Positions 34,380 to 43,937 of a DNA stretch of 64,000 bases are shown one piece after another. A program made the translations under genes and the position numbers. Location: contig JAYNQW010000001.1 in the NCBI GenBank assembly GCA_038114465.1, positions 1 through 64,000 on the forward strand. Direction: 5' to 3'. The notes under the pieces were generated by a model. That model saw nothing but the letters and a program-made list of their open reading frames with translations. It was not told the origin of the DNA and did not search any database. Each line of letters opens with the position of its first letter. Within the stretch, counting starts at the first letter, position 1. The stretch is from CALINB01 sp938045325 (GTDB taxonomy: Bacteria; Pseudomonadota; Alphaproteobacteria; Rhodospirillales; CALINB01).

Positions 34380-35879
34380 ATGGAACATTGGCTTCTCGGA
34401 CTTGAGCATCTTGCGAATTGGCAAGTCATCGCCGCCATTGTTATTGGAACGGCGCTCGGTATTATTGTCGGTGCCATGCCGGGTCTGAGCGGACCGACCG
34501 GCCTCGCCCTGATGATTCCGTTTACGTATATTCTTTCGCCGATCGTCAGTATCGTTCTGCTTATATCGATTTATGTCGGCGCCGAATACGGCGGCTCGAT
34601 CACGGCCATTACCATCAACACACCCGGAACACCCTCCGGGGCAATCACGGCTATCGACGGTTATCCGCTGACGCAGAAAGGCGAGACTGGACGCGCGTTA
34701 AGCGTTTCTATCATGTCCTCGACCACGGGTGGTTTGTTTAGCACAGTTTGCCTGGTGCTGTTTTCGATTCCACTGGCGCAATTCGCCATCGCCTTTGGAC
34801 CGGTACAGTATTTCGCGCTTGGCGTGTTTGGCCTGACCATTGTCGCCAGCCTGGTGAGCGGCAACTGGATTAAAGGCATCATTGCCGCATTGATCGGCCT
34901 CATGATCGAGACCGTCGGCAGCGAACCGATGACCGGCGCTTTTCGTTATACGTTTGGCCAAGCGTTTTTGTGGGAAGGCGTTTCATTCGTTTCCGCCATG
35001 CTCGGCCTGTTCGCAATTACCGAGGTTTTCATTATCATCGAAAGCGAGATCAAATCACGGTTGGTCGATACGAAGAAATTCACCACGGACCGCATTTCCT
35101 GGAAAGAATTCGGCGGTCTTTGGAAAACACTGTCGATTTCGAGCGTGCTCGGCACGCTGGTCGGCGTCATGCCTGGTGCGGGCGCCTCCATTGGTAGTAT
35201 CGTCGCCTATAACGAAGCGAAACGGTTCTCTTCGACACCCGAACTGTTTGGCAAGGGTTCCACCGAAGGAGTGTGTGCGTCTGAAACCGCCAACAACGCG
35301 ACTGTCGGCGGTGCGCTGGTGCCTCTCTTGACCTTGGGTGTTCCAGGCTCAGGCAGCACGGCTATCTTGCTCGGCGCATTTGGTCTCCATAACCTTTTCC
35401 CAGGGCCCCAACTGTTCGAGAAAACACCGGACATTGTTTATGGCATTTTCACCTGCCTGTTCCTCGCCAATATCGTGATGCTGATTCTCGGGCTGCGATT
35501 CATCCGCATCTGGCTGCAGATCGTTAAAATCTCGCCAGCGGTTCTCGCCCCTCTAATCTTCAGCGTTGCCTTCATCGGCGCCTTTAGTGTCGGCGGCAGC
35601 GTCGGCGATGTGATCGTCATGCTGGTCATCGGCGTCATCGGCTACATTCTGCGCAAGTTTAAGTTCCCGCTAATCCCGGTCGTCATCGGGCTGGTTCTAG
35701 CCGATATGGTTGAAATTTCCATGCGCCGGGCGCTTATCTTGTCCGACGGCAGCTTCATGATCTTCCTCAAAGATCCCATCAGCTTAGGACTGCTGCTGGC
35801 GGCAGCCGGCTCGCTGGTCTATGCCATCATCCGCGATATCCGGGCGGCCAAACGCAAAGAATCTTACGAATCCATCTAA
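34380..35879 (+). CDS. tctA: TctA large membrane subunit
   Basis: The 499-residue integral membrane protein shows the TctA hallmarks: IIVGAMPGLSGPTGLALMIPFTY near the N-terminus and its repeat VGVMPGAGASIGSIVAYNEAKRF in the second half, ITINTPGTPSGAITAIDGYPL and GVPGSGSTAILLGAF. It forms the sodium- or proton-driven channel of the transporter with TctB. The complete CBA set is local; the orphan TctC-like protein encoded at 12336 might also use it. Confidence 0.93.
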   Translation: MEHWLLGLEHLANWQVIAAIVIGTALGIIVGAMPGLSGPTGLALMIPFTYILSPIVSIVLLISIYVGAEYGGSITAITINTPGTPSGAITAIDGYPLTQKGETGRALSVSIMSSTTGGLFSTVCLVLFSIPLAQFAIAFGPVQYFALGVFGLTIVASLVSGNWIKGIIAALIGLMIETVGSEPMTGAFRYTFGQAFLWEGVSFVSAMLGLFAITEVFIIIESEIKSRLVDTKKFTTDRISWKEFGGLWKTLSISSVLGTLVGVMPGAGASIGSIVAYNEAKRFSSTPELFGKGSTEGVCASETANNATVGGALVPLLTLGVPGSGSTAILLGAFGLHNLFPGPQLFEKTPDIVYGIFTCLFLANIVMLILGLRFIRIWLQIVKISPAVLAPLIFSVAFIGAFSVGGSVGDVIVMLVIGVIGYILRKFKFPLIPVVIGLVLADMVEISMRRALILSDGSFMIFLKDPISLGLLLAAAGSLVYAIIRDIRAAKRKESYESI

Positions 35880-35962
35880 TCCAATTCTTGTTTGTATAAT
35901 CGGCGTCAAAACATAAAATGCGCCGAAACCGCGAATAACGTTCAGACCACAGGAGATTTTTC

Positions 35963-36931
35963 ATGGTGCGTACGCCAAAATTTAAAGAAGTCATTTACGA
36001 AGTGAAGGACGGGGTCGCTTGGATCACCATCAATCGGCCTGAAGTTCGCAATGCGTTTCGCGAACAAACCCTCGATGAACTGATCGCCGCGTTCGACCAA
36101 ACCCGGTACGACCCGACCATTGCGGTCGCCGTTGTCAAAGGTGCCGGCGACAAGGCGTTCTCCGCCGGCGGCGATTTTTACGCCATGAAACGATTGAACT
36201 GGATCAACGCGGCGCAATGGAATGACCGCATGCTCGGCCTCGCCATGACGATCCGAGGCTTGCAAATTCCTGTCGTCGCCATGGTGCACGGCTTTTGCAT
36301 GGGCGGTGGCCATGAACTCGCCCTTTGGTGCGATATCGTCATCGCGTCCGACGATGCCGTCCTGGGGCAAACCGGCGCGCGGGTCGGGGCCTGCCCAACG
36401 GTTGGTGCCACACAATACTTACCGAGGATTGTCGGCGAACGCTTAGCACGCGAAATGATTTTCGGCTGCCGCACCTTTTCCGGCCCCGAAGCCGTCAAAG
36501 TCGGCCTCATCAACCATTCGGTGCCGAAAAAGGATTTGCTCAAATTTACGCAGGAGTTCTGTGAAAAAATCAAAGGCTATAGTTCGCAAACTATCCGCCA
36601 AACCAAAAAATCGCTCAATTATGAATCCGACCAATTGTATTCCTCCTGGCAACAAGGCATGGAATTGCTTGCCCATGTTTGGGGCAGCGATGAAGCCATG
36701 GAAGGCATGCATGCGTTTCTCGAGAAACGTAAACCGGACTTCGGCAAATTCCGTCAACGCAACAAGGAAGAGATGGACGACTATCTTTCCGGCTTGCGCC
36801 GTGGGGTCAACCAACCGCCTAAATCGAAAAAAGCCCCTAAAAAGAAAACCGCCAAGAAGAAAACAACAAAGAAAAAAGTTGCCAAGAAAAAGACCGCCAA
36901 AAAGAAAGCGGCGAAGAAAAAGCGGCGCTAA
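35963..36931 (+). CDS. Enoyl-CoA hydratase/isomerase with lysine-rich tail
   Basis: Residues 1-285 form a crotonase-fold enzyme: DGVAWITINRPEVRNAFREQT, KAFSAGGDFYAMKR and VHGFCMGGGHELALWCDIVIAS (oxyanion hole), then LGQTGARVGACPTVGATQYL, which resembles the MenB/BadI branch. Residues about 287-322 are a repetitive Lys/Ala/Thr tail of KKKTAKKK-like units, similar to histone-H1-like tails of AlgP-type proteins and foreign to this enzyme family. The tail could bind nucleic acid or acidic polymers, or be a slippage product. The gene is the first of a probable operon with three CoA-transferase genes. Confidence 0.9.
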   Translation: MVRTPKFKEVIYEVKDGVAWITINRPEVRNAFREQTLDELIAAFDQTRYDPTIAVAVVKGAGDKAFSAGGDFYAMKRLNWINAAQWNDRMLGLAMTIRGLQIPVVAMVHGFCMGGGHELALWCDIVIASDDAVLGQTGARVGACPTVGATQYLPRIVGERLAREMIFGCRTFSGPEAVKVGLINHSVPKKDLLKFTQEFCEKIKGYSSQTIRQTKKSLNYESDQLYSSWQQGMELLAHVWGSDEAMEGMHAFLEKRKPDFGKFRQRNKEEMDDYLSGLRRGVNQPPKSKKAPKKKTAKKKTTKKKVAKKKTAKKKAAKKKRR

Positions 36932-36936
36932 ATTAA

Positions 36937-38142
36937 ATGGCCGACACTGCGACAGAAGGCCCTCTACACGGCATCCGGGTGATTGATCTCACCCGGATCC
37001 TGGCGGGCCCGTTCTGCACCATGAACCTGGGCGACATGGGTGCGGAGGTCATTAAAATCGAACGACCGGGCGCGGGCGATGACACCCGCAACTGGGGTCC
37101 ACCCTTTGTGGGTGACGAGGCCGCTTATTTTCTCGGGGTGAACCGCAACAAGCGCAGCGTGACGCTCAATCTCAAAGAGCCTCGTGGGCAGGAAATTCTC
37201 AAGACCCTGCTCAGCAATGCCGACGTACTGATTGAAAATTTTAAAACTGGCACATTGGAAGGCTGGGGCATTACACCCGAATGGCGTGAAGCAAATGCAC
37301 CGCAGCTCGTTCATTGCCAGATCACCGGTTATGGCGACAAAGGCCCGAAGGGCGGCTGGCCGGGATACGATTTCCTCCTTCAAGCGGAAAGCGGATTGAT
37401 GAGCATTACCGGCGAAACCGACGGCGGGCCCATGAAACTCGGCGTCGCCATCGTCGATGTGTGCACCGGTATGTATTCCGCCATGAGCATTTTGGCCGCC
37501 TTGAACGCGCGCCAACGCACCGGCAAGGGCCAGCGGGTGACGACGACGCTGTTCGACACCAGCCTCACGATGCTGGTCAACGTCGCCTCGAACTTTCTCG
37601 CCAGCGGCAAACGCCCAGGACGGTACGGCAACGGTCACCCGAACATCGTCCCCTATCGTGACTTTCCCTGCGGCGAAGGCGAAATCGCGCTCGCTGTCGG
37701 TAATGACACGCAATTTGCGAAATTCGCGGCCTGTGTCGGTCATCCGGAATGGGCTGAAGACGAAAAGTATCAAACCAATCCGGCGCGGGTGAACAACCGC
37801 GATGATATCGAAGCTAAAATTCGTGAGGCTCTTTCAAAAGACTCCGCAAAAAACTGGATCGACCAATTCGTCAAGGCCGGCATTCCCTGCTCCATGGTCT
37901 ATCCGGTCGATGAAGCACTCGAAAGCGAACAGGCCAAAGCCAATAACATGGTTGTTGAGGTCGAGCACCCGACCGCGGGTCCGGTGCGCATGCTCGGCAT
38001 TCCTTATCATTTTTCCGACACGCCCGAAGGCATTCAATCACCGCCGCCGGTCTTAGGGGCTGACACCGACGATGTGCTGAAAACCATGGTCGGTCTCAAC
38101 GACAACGACATCGAAGAGCTTCGCTCAGGCGACGTAATATAA
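36937..38142 (+). CDS. CaiB/BaiF-type (class III) CoA-transferase
   Basis: The 401-residue protein has GIRVIDLTRILAGPFCTMNLGDMGAEVIKIE, NRNKRSVTLNLKEPRG, VLIENFKTGTLEGWG, GYDFLLQAESGLMSITGE (with the nucleophilic Asp) and the C-terminal PPVLGADTDDVL, all standard for the family. It is only 5 bases after the hydratase stop and 12 before the type I CoA-transferase alpha gene, so these genes belong to one operon. It likely activates an acid as its CoA ester. Confidence 0.9.
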   Translation: MADTATEGPLHGIRVIDLTRILAGPFCTMNLGDMGAEVIKIERPGAGDDTRNWGPPFVGDEAAYFLGVNRNKRSVTLNLKEPRGQEILKTLLSNADVLIENFKTGTLEGWGITPEWREANAPQLVHCQITGYGDKGPKGGWPGYDFLLQAESGLMSITGETDGGPMKLGVAIVDVCTGMYSAMSILAALNARQRTGKGQRVTTTLFDTSLTMLVNVASNFLASGKRPGRYGNGHPNIVPYRDFPCGEGEIALAVGNDTQFAKFAACVGHPEWAEDEKYQTNPARVNNRDDIEAKIREALSKDSAKNWIDQFVKAGIPCSMVYPVDEALESEQAKANNMVVEVEHPTAGPVRMLGIPYHFSDTPEGIQSPPPVLGADTDDVLKTMVGLNDNDIEELRSGDVI

Positions 38143-38154
38143 AGGACTGCAATC

Positions 38155-39042
38155 GTGGCGGATAAAACAGCCTCTTTAACGGATGCCGTCAAAAGTCATA
38201 TCCGCGACGGCGATACGGTTTTTATCGCGGGCTTTGGTCACGCCGTCCCGTTCGCCTTGGGCCACGAAATCCTGCGCCAAAACATCAAAGACCTGACCCT
38301 GTGCCGGGCCGGTACGGATATTTTGTTCGATCTCATGATCGCCGCGGGTGCGGTGAAAAAAGTCATCTTCGGCTATCTCGGTAATCCGGGCATCGGTTTG
38401 GGCCACGCCTTTCGCCGCGCCGTCAAGGAAGGTAAAATCGAATACGAAGACTGGACCAACTTCGCGATGATCCTGCGTTTGCATGCCGCGCGCCTCGGCG
38501 TGCCGTTTCTGCCCTCGCGCATCCTGCAACTCGGCGATATGCCGAAAGCCCTGCCGGATCTTAAGTTTATGGATTGTCCCTACACGGGCGAAAAGCTGGC
38601 TTGTATTCCGGCGCTCAAGCCCGACGTCGCCATCGTTCACGCGCAGGCAGCCGACCGGAACGGAAATATTCAGTTTTACGGAATCGACGGCGATACCGTT
38701 GAAGGAGCGCTGGCGTCCGATAAAATTATCGTCAGCGTCGAGCAGCTTCTCGAACCCGAACAAATTGCGCAGGCGCCTGAACGAACCCGTATCCCGGCGC
38801 ACCGGGTTAGTGCCGTTTGCGAAGTGCCGTTCGGCGCCCATCCCTCGTACGTCGAAGGATATTATGGCCGCGACGATGAGCACTTTTACGCCTACGATAA
38901 AGCCGGCCGGGACGCCGAAACCCTGCAAACGTATCTCAAAGAATGGGTGTTTGACTGTCCGACACGCGATCAATACCTAGAGACAATCGGTGCCAAAAAA
39001 TTGTCCGCGCTGAAAGCACAAAGCAGTGGGAGGATGCCATGA
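38155..39042 (+). CDS. Type I CoA-transferase alpha subunit (GctA/IpdA-like)
   Basis: The 295-residue protein has the family-I alpha features: IRDGDTVFIAGFGHAVPFALGHEIL, CRAGTDILFDLMIAAGAVKKVIFGYLGNPG, the HAQAADRNGNIQFYG segment and SVEQLLEP. It is about 70 residues longer than oxoacid CoA-transferase alpha subunits, as in glutaconate CoA-transferase or the IpdAB hydrolases of sterol-ring breakdown. GTG start after aaagga. It overlaps the beta gene by 4 bases (ATGA). Confidence 0.88.
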   Translation: MADKTASLTDAVKSHIRDGDTVFIAGFGHAVPFALGHEILRQNIKDLTLCRAGTDILFDLMIAAGAVKKVIFGYLGNPGIGLGHAFRRAVKEGKIEYEDWTNFAMILRLHAARLGVPFLPSRILQLGDMPKALPDLKFMDCPYTGEKLACIPALKPDVAIVHAQAADRNGNIQFYGIDGDTVEGALASDKIIVSVEQLLEPEQIAQAPERTRIPAHRVSAVCEVPFGAHPSYVEGYYGRDDEHFYAYDKAGRDAETLQTYLKEWVFDCPTRDQYLETIGAKKLSALKAQSSGRMP

Positions 39043-39773
39043 GTTCGCTTCCCGCTACGGCCGGGCTCGCGCTCGCCGGGGCCTTAGAACTTAACGACGC
39101 CGAGGTGTGTTTTGTCGGCATCGGCAATCCGTCCGACGCGGCCTTGCTCGCCAAGCACACGCACGCCCCCGACATGACACTGATTTACGAATCCGGCGTG
39201 ATCGGTTCCGACCCGAAAACGCCACCGCTTTCAACCGGCAGCCCATCGGTGTCGAACGGCGCGCTGATGATCACGGACGGCCTTACCGTATTTGCCGAAT
39301 TGCAGGCCGGACGCATCGACGTCGGACTCTTATCGGCAGCGCAAGTCGATATTACCGGTAACTTAAACAGTACCGTTATCGGCGAATACGCGTCGCCGAA
39401 ATTGCGGATGGTCGGCTCCGGCGGCGCGCACGACATTGCCTGCTGCGCCAAGCGTTTGGTCATACTAATGCCGCACGATGCGCGGCGCTTTGTGGAGCGA
39501 GTCGACTTTTCGACCAGCCCGGGCACGTCCAACGAACGAGCCAATCTTAAACTCGGCCTCGGCCCGACCGCATTGATCACGGAACGCGCAAAATTCACTT
39601 TCTCGACCGGTTCTGCCCAACTCGCCGCGGTGATGCCGGGCTATACGGAAGACCAAGCGCTCGAAGACATCCCCTGGACGATTGAGAAAGCATCCGATTT
39701 TCAGGTGGTTGAAACCTTCGATACACAAGCCGTCCGCACTGCCGAGACCCGCCTCGCGTATTTGTTTTCGTAA
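39039..39773 (+). CDS. Type I CoA-transferase beta subunit (GctB/IpdB-like)
   Basis: The 244-residue partner of the alpha subunit. LIYESGVIGSDP contains the Glu region that forms the CoA thioester in true transferases; TDGLTVFAELQAGRIDVGLLSAAQVDITGNLNS and GSGGAHDIACCAKR follow as in the family. In IpdB-like hydrolases the catalytic Glu is kept in a modified setting, so transferase or ring-opening hydrolase both remain possible. It overlaps the alpha gene by ATGA, and gggagg lies upstream. Confidence 0.88.
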   Translation: MSSLPATAGLALAGALELNDAEVCFVGIGNPSDAALLAKHTHAPDMTLIYESGVIGSDPKTPPLSTGSPSVSNGALMITDGLTVFAELQAGRIDVGLLSAAQVDITGNLNSTVIGEYASPKLRMVGSGGAHDIACCAKRLVILMPHDARRFVERVDFSTSPGTSNERANLKLGLGPTALITERAKFTFSTGSAQLAAVMPGYTEDQALEDIPWTIEKASDFQVVETFDTQAVRTAETRLAYLFS

Positions 39774-39951
39774 GACCTGAATCCAGTCACTTCATTCCTT
39801 TCCATCGTTAACACGATTTACGTTTTGCGAAAGCCAAAATTGACTTTGGATAAGGCACCATTACCTGATTTGCGCTAAGGGAAAAGCTAGGCGTTACGTG
39901 CCGGAAGCAGCGCACGCCGAAATTGGGCTCTTTATCCAGAGGTGCAGGATC

Positions 39952-41268
39952 ATGACATTTTTCAAATCCAAAACGAATTCCGTTATGGCCGGGGTGAATA
40001 AAACGTTATCGTTATTTTTAATCGGTCTCATACCGTTTTTTTCCACTATGGGATCAACCTATAGTGCCGATTCCGAGAATCAGAAGACGGGCAAAGGTAC
40101 TTCGGTTGAAGAGCGGCTGGCTCATGTATTTGCAAAGGGAAAGTTCAACGTTAACCTCCGCTACCGATATGAATTTGTCAACCAGGACGGCCTTAATCGA
40201 AACGCCCATGCCAATACGCTACGTGCGCGTATAGGATATACGACAGGCACCTTTTACGGATTTTCCGCAAAAGCCGAGGGCGAGGCGATTGCCCCGATCG
40301 GGCATGAATTTTTTAACAGTACGACAAATGGAAGCTCCACGTTTCCGACCGTCGCCGATCCAGAAGAATTGGAAGTCAATCAACTCTGGCTGCGATATTC
40401 AAACATACCCAAGACTGTAATTACCGGAGGCCGACAACGCATTATCTTTGATAATGCCCGCTTTGTCGGCAATGTCGGTTGGCGTCAAAACGAACAAACA
40501 TTCGACGCCGCGCAAATTAACTTTAAGGGCGTTCCGGATACGAAACTCACATATGTTTATCTTTGAAAAGTAAACCGAATTTTTGGTGATGACTCTCTGA
40601 ACGGAAACTTTCGCATGAGTTCCCATTTGGTTAATGCCGCATATAACGGTTTTAAAAAATACGGGAAGTTGACAGCCTATGCTTATCTGCTTGATTTCAC
40701 CCGTCGCACTCAAAGCGCAAACTCGACGCAAACCTATGGCTTGCGCTTTAAGGGAGATCATAAAATTACCGACAAGGCAAAACTTCTCTACACCCTGGAG
40801 GGTGCCCATCAGCGGGACTTTTCGGATAACACCAACAACATCTACCAAAATTATTATACCGGTGAACTGGGGATACACTTTCCTAAGGTATTCGATAAGG
40901 TGAGTGTCACCGGCAAGATTGGTTATGAGGTCCTCGAGGGAGACGGCAACCGAGCTTTTCAAACACCTTTGGCAACCCTGCATGCATTCAACGGCTGGAC
41001 GGATAAATTCCTCTCGACACCAAGCGACGGCATTGAGGATTTGTATTTTGCGTTGGGCCTTAAACTGTACGGCGTCAACATCCTTGGCGTTTACCACGAC
41101 TTTGATGCCAATAACACGAGTGCGGACTACGGTAATGAATGGGGAATCAATATTTCACGCAAATTTTTCAAACGCTTTTCAGCAGGCGTAAAATACGCCA
41201 ACTATGGCGCAGAAGATTTTGCCACTGATACCCAAAAGCTTTGGCTCACCCTGCAGTTCGATTACTGA
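39952..41268 (+). pseudogene. Outer-membrane porin (alginate-export-like) split by TGA
   Basis: The frame encodes a precursor with a signal peptide and a beta-strand-rich domain: NVNLRYRYEFVNQDG, TLRARIGYTTG, EVNQLWLRYSN, GRQRIIFDNARFVGNVGWRQNEQTFDAAQINF. It is then cut by TGA at 40564-40566. The same frame continues without interruption to 41268 (KVNRIFGDDSLNGNFRM... to a C-terminal WLTLQFDY), completing a roughly 438-residue porin that ends in an aromatic residue as outer-membrane proteins do. One base change (for example TGG, CGA or GGA to TGA) explains it. The fold is that of alginate-export or related 16- to 18-strand porins. Confidence 0.8.
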
Positions 41269-41276
41269 CGGATACG

Positions 41277-42449
41277 CTAATCCTCATAAAGGCCACGGCC
41301 TTCTTTGGTGATGAAAGTCTTGCGGTTGTGGCCCGTGGGAATCTTGCCATCCAATGCGCGCGCCATCCACTCTGCCAAGTAATGGAACGTCGGCCGTCCG
41401 CACAGCGCTTTCGTGGTGTGGGTCGAATGGAACTCGTCTTCGATAATCCACATTTCCTTCGGACAATTCAGCGCCTCAAAAGCTTGCTCCGCATCCTCGA
41501 GCGGGTTCAAGGGATCGAACTCGCCGACACACATCAACGCCGGACATTTTATTTTTTCGGCGTGACCTTTCAGCGTAAATCCTTCGGCCATAGCATCAAA
41601 TGCGTCTTCATCCTCCATGCCCGCCATCGCCATGAAAACTTGCTTAAAGCGGATGGGTGCTTCGTCGAAAATTTTAAGATAATCCCATTGGTAATTGGCG
41701 ACCGCACTCGCGACGGCGGCAAAGCGGGGCTCGTTAGCCGCCGCTAACATCGACCAGAGGGAGCCAAAACTGCGGCCCGAAACGCCGATGCGGTTTTCAT
41801 CGACATCGTCGCGCGCTGCCATAAAGTCGAACGCGGCCTTGGCCGCTTCGATGTGATTTTCAGGCGTGACATAAAGCCCCCGGCGCCAGGATTCCCCCTG
41901 GCCTGGGCCGTCGATCGTCAGTACATGCATGCCGCGCTGATGGTATTCGCTATCAAGTGGATTCGGATAACTTTCCTTGGTCATATCCATGCCGGGAATG
42001 AAAACAACTGCCGGTGCCTTCACGCCGCCGGGCTGCAGATGCAACACCGCCGGCAGGGTTGTGTCGCCGAACGGCACTTCGATCACTTCAATCGGATAAT
42101 CCATAAGCGCATAGAGCCGTTTCGAACATTCCTTGGTTTTTTCGTAAATCTCCCAGCGCCGCTCACTCATGATCGGAATGAAATAGTGCTGTGCTTCGCG
42201 GTATTTTTGCGTGGCCAAAAGATAGAGCGGGCGAGCGTTGATTAGATCGCCGTGCTCTTCGGCCTTACGCGCCAAATACTCGGCATGCTCGGCTTCCTTG
42301 AGAACATATTTCGAGACCATACGCATGCTTTTCGCCTGCGGTGGCATCAGCCGGCTGTCGAGTTCGTAGTGAACCGCACGCCCCGTCGCCTTCAGCATAT
42401 AGTCGTTGATCCATTGCTGACCGTCGCGATCACGAATATTGCGTTTCAT
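41277..42449 (-). CDS. Alpha/beta hydrolase (FrsA/DHPON-hydrolase-like)
   Basis: The 390-residue protein has a helical N-terminal domain (about 1-120, including NARPLYLLATQKYREAQHYF) and a C-terminal hydrolase: PAVVFIPGMDMTKESYP (oxyanion loop), IDGPGQGES, the nucleophile in GVSGRSFGSLW (Gly-Arg-Ser-Phe-Gly), acid residue in CVGEFDPLNPLED and His in EFHSTHTTK. The layout matches the DUF1100-type carbon-carbon hydrolases such as 2,6-dihydroxypseudooxynicotine hydrolase. gggggaa precedes the ATG. It probably cleaves a C-C or ester bond in the same pathway as the amidohydrolase encoded upstream (9-bp gap). Confidence 0.85.
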   Translation of the reverse strand: MKRNIRDRDGQQWINDYMLKATGRAVHYELDSRLMPPQAKSMRMVSKYVLKEAEHAEYLARKAEEHGDLINARPLYLLATQKYREAQHYFIPIMSERRWEIYEKTKECSKRLYALMDYPIEVIEVPFGDTTLPAVLHLQPGGVKAPAVVFIPGMDMTKESYPNPLDSEYHQRGMHVLTIDGPGQGESWRRGLYVTPENHIEAAKAAFDFMAARDDVDENRIGVSGRSFGSLWSMLAAANEPRFAAVASAVANYQWDYLKIFDEAPIRFKQVFMAMAGMEDEDAFDAMAEGFTLKGHAEKIKCPALMCVGEFDPLNPLEDAEQAFEALNCPKEMWIIEDEFHSTHTTKALCGRPTFHYLAEWMARALDGKIPTGHNRKTFITKEGRGLYED

Positions 42450-42458
42450 GGATTCCCC

Positions 42459-43568
42459 CTAACCTTTTGTCGTTAAAAGCTTTTCTGCCGTTCGATGGCA
42501 AATGTCCTCGATATCGTCCTCACTCAATCCCGGCACACTCAGGAGGTGTGCAATGGGATTCATATTTGCCATACCTGCTGGATGGTCGGTACCGAGCACG
42601 AATTGGCCCGCACCGCATTCCCGGATCAGGTGATCGAGGTTTTCGGTATTATAAACGAGTGTATCGAAATACAGCTGCTTGAGATATTCACTCGGCTTTT
42701 TCTTTTCATCACCACGGCCGCCGCGATCATTACTGTCATGACCGTGATCATATCGTCCGATGTATGACGGCAGCAAGCCACCGCCATGTGCGCCGAGAAT
42801 TTTCACACCTGGAAAACGGTCAAGGGTACCTTCATAGATCAAATGTGCAAGCGCTACCGATGTATCCAACGGATTACCGATGATATTGGCAAGAAACCCT
42901 TTACCTTGGAATCGCGGCGCGCCCTCCTTGAAATGTTTCGGATGAATAAAAACCAGCGCCCCAAGCTCTTCGGCCTTGGCCCAAAACGGATGAAACTTCG
43001 GATCGGCAAGCTCTTCGCCATTGACGCTTGCACAAATCATTGTACCGCGATGACCAAGCTTTTTAACCATATGTTCTAATTGCTCAACGGCAAGATCGGG
43101 ATGTTGCAGTGCAACGGCACCAAGCGCGACAAATCGATCCGGATGTTTAGCACAGACGTCGGCAAGCTTTTCATTTTGAATACGTACAATTTCGGTGGCC
43201 AAATCCCGTTCGGCCCATTGAAAATGATGAAAGACTGAAATGCTCAAGGCCTGCACATCAATGCCCATCGCATCCATGTCGGCCAAACGGTTGGTTACAT
43301 CGCCGACACTATATTGCTCACCGCCGGACGGATCCTTGCCATCAAGTTCATAACGTCCCTCAACCAACGGCACGACATCACGCACAACACAATGGGCATG
43401 TAAATCGATTGTCGTTAAGCGCTTACCATTAACCACGACCGGGCGTGGTGTTTCGCTTTCGAGTGTGGTTGGGTTGCGGCCAACCGGTGGTTTATCGGCG
43501 TGATAATGAAATTCACAACCGACAAATCCGATATCGTCGTCTCCGCCGCCTCCGGTTTTTTCAGACAT
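42459..43568 (-). CDS. ACMSD-like amidohydrolase family protein
   Basis: The 369-residue protein has the metal-binding pattern of amidohydrolase-2 decarboxylases: DLHAHCV (His-x-His), LVFIHPKHF, ILGAHGGGLLP and LGTDHPAGMAN with the catalytic Asp. Members decarboxylate aromatic acids or hydrolyse ring products without oxygen. The ATG at 43568 follows ggggagga. It is co-directional with the alpha/beta hydrolase downstream, and the two likely form one degradative unit. An inverted repeat lies 76 bases upstream. Confidence 0.88.
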   Translation of the reverse strand: MSEKTGGGGDDDIGFVGCEFHYHADKPPVGRNPTTLESETPRPVVVNGKRLTTIDLHAHCVVRDVVPLVEGRYELDGKDPSGGEQYSVGDVTNRLADMDAMGIDVQALSISVFHHFQWAERDLATEIVRIQNEKLADVCAKHPDRFVALGAVALQHPDLAVEQLEHMVKKLGHRGTMICASVNGEELADPKFHPFWAKAEELGALVFIHPKHFKEGAPRFQGKGFLANIIGNPLDTSVALAHLIYEGTLDRFPGVKILGAHGGGLLPSYIGRYDHGHDSNDRGGRGDEKKKPSEYLKQLYFDTLVYNTENLDHLIRECGAGQFVLGTDHPAGMANMNPIAHLLSVPGLSEDDIEDICHRTAEKLLTTKG

Positions 43569-43937
43569 TAATCCTCCCCTTAAATCTTGATATAAAAGTT
43601 TCATCTTTTATACCACAAAGTCTGCAAAGCGCCTTAAAAATCAATACTATACGTAGTATGCCCCGTTTATTTCCTGGCCGGTCTACGAGTTTCCCGGTAT
43701 GGTAAAAACGACAGATTTTCATATGCTTAGGCAGTGAAAATAGCCCCGTTTCAGAAGAACGGGCACTAATGACTTAAGACTGCTTATTTAACAGCAGCGG
43801 CGTCATAAAAAAACATTCAAGGCAGAAGCCGTCCCTTGTGAATCGTTCAGCGGTGCCGATGCGCCGGTGAAGGCGCCTGCGTGTATGCGGGCGATGATGC
43901 AAACGAAGCGGCGTTAACGTTAAAGAAGCCTTGAACC
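43569..43937. other. Divergent 369-bp intergenic region
   Basis: No gene is supported between the amidohydrolase and the RTX protein. It contains the 16-base dyad at 43644-43659 and an imperfect GC-rich hairpin around 43752-43774 (gccccgttt / aacgggc). Promoters for both directions are expected here, but I see no clear consensus boxes. Confidence 0.5.
43644..43659. promoter_or_regulatory. Candidate operator (16-base dyad)
   Basis: The bases atactatacgtagtat form two 6-bp perfect half-sites (atacta / tagtat) around a 4-base centre. It sits 76 bases before the amidohydrolase start, a position fitting a GntR- or TetR-type operator. No regulator gene is encoded within the cluster, so the protein that would bind it is unknown. 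Confidence 0.45.

Noticed and set aside
40564..40566. TGA read as Trp or selenocysteine in the porin
   Set aside because: Other genes here end with TGA (for example the sulfatase and the 3-hydroxyisobutyrate dehydrogenase-like gene), and a selenoprotein porin is not known; a nonsense change is simpler.
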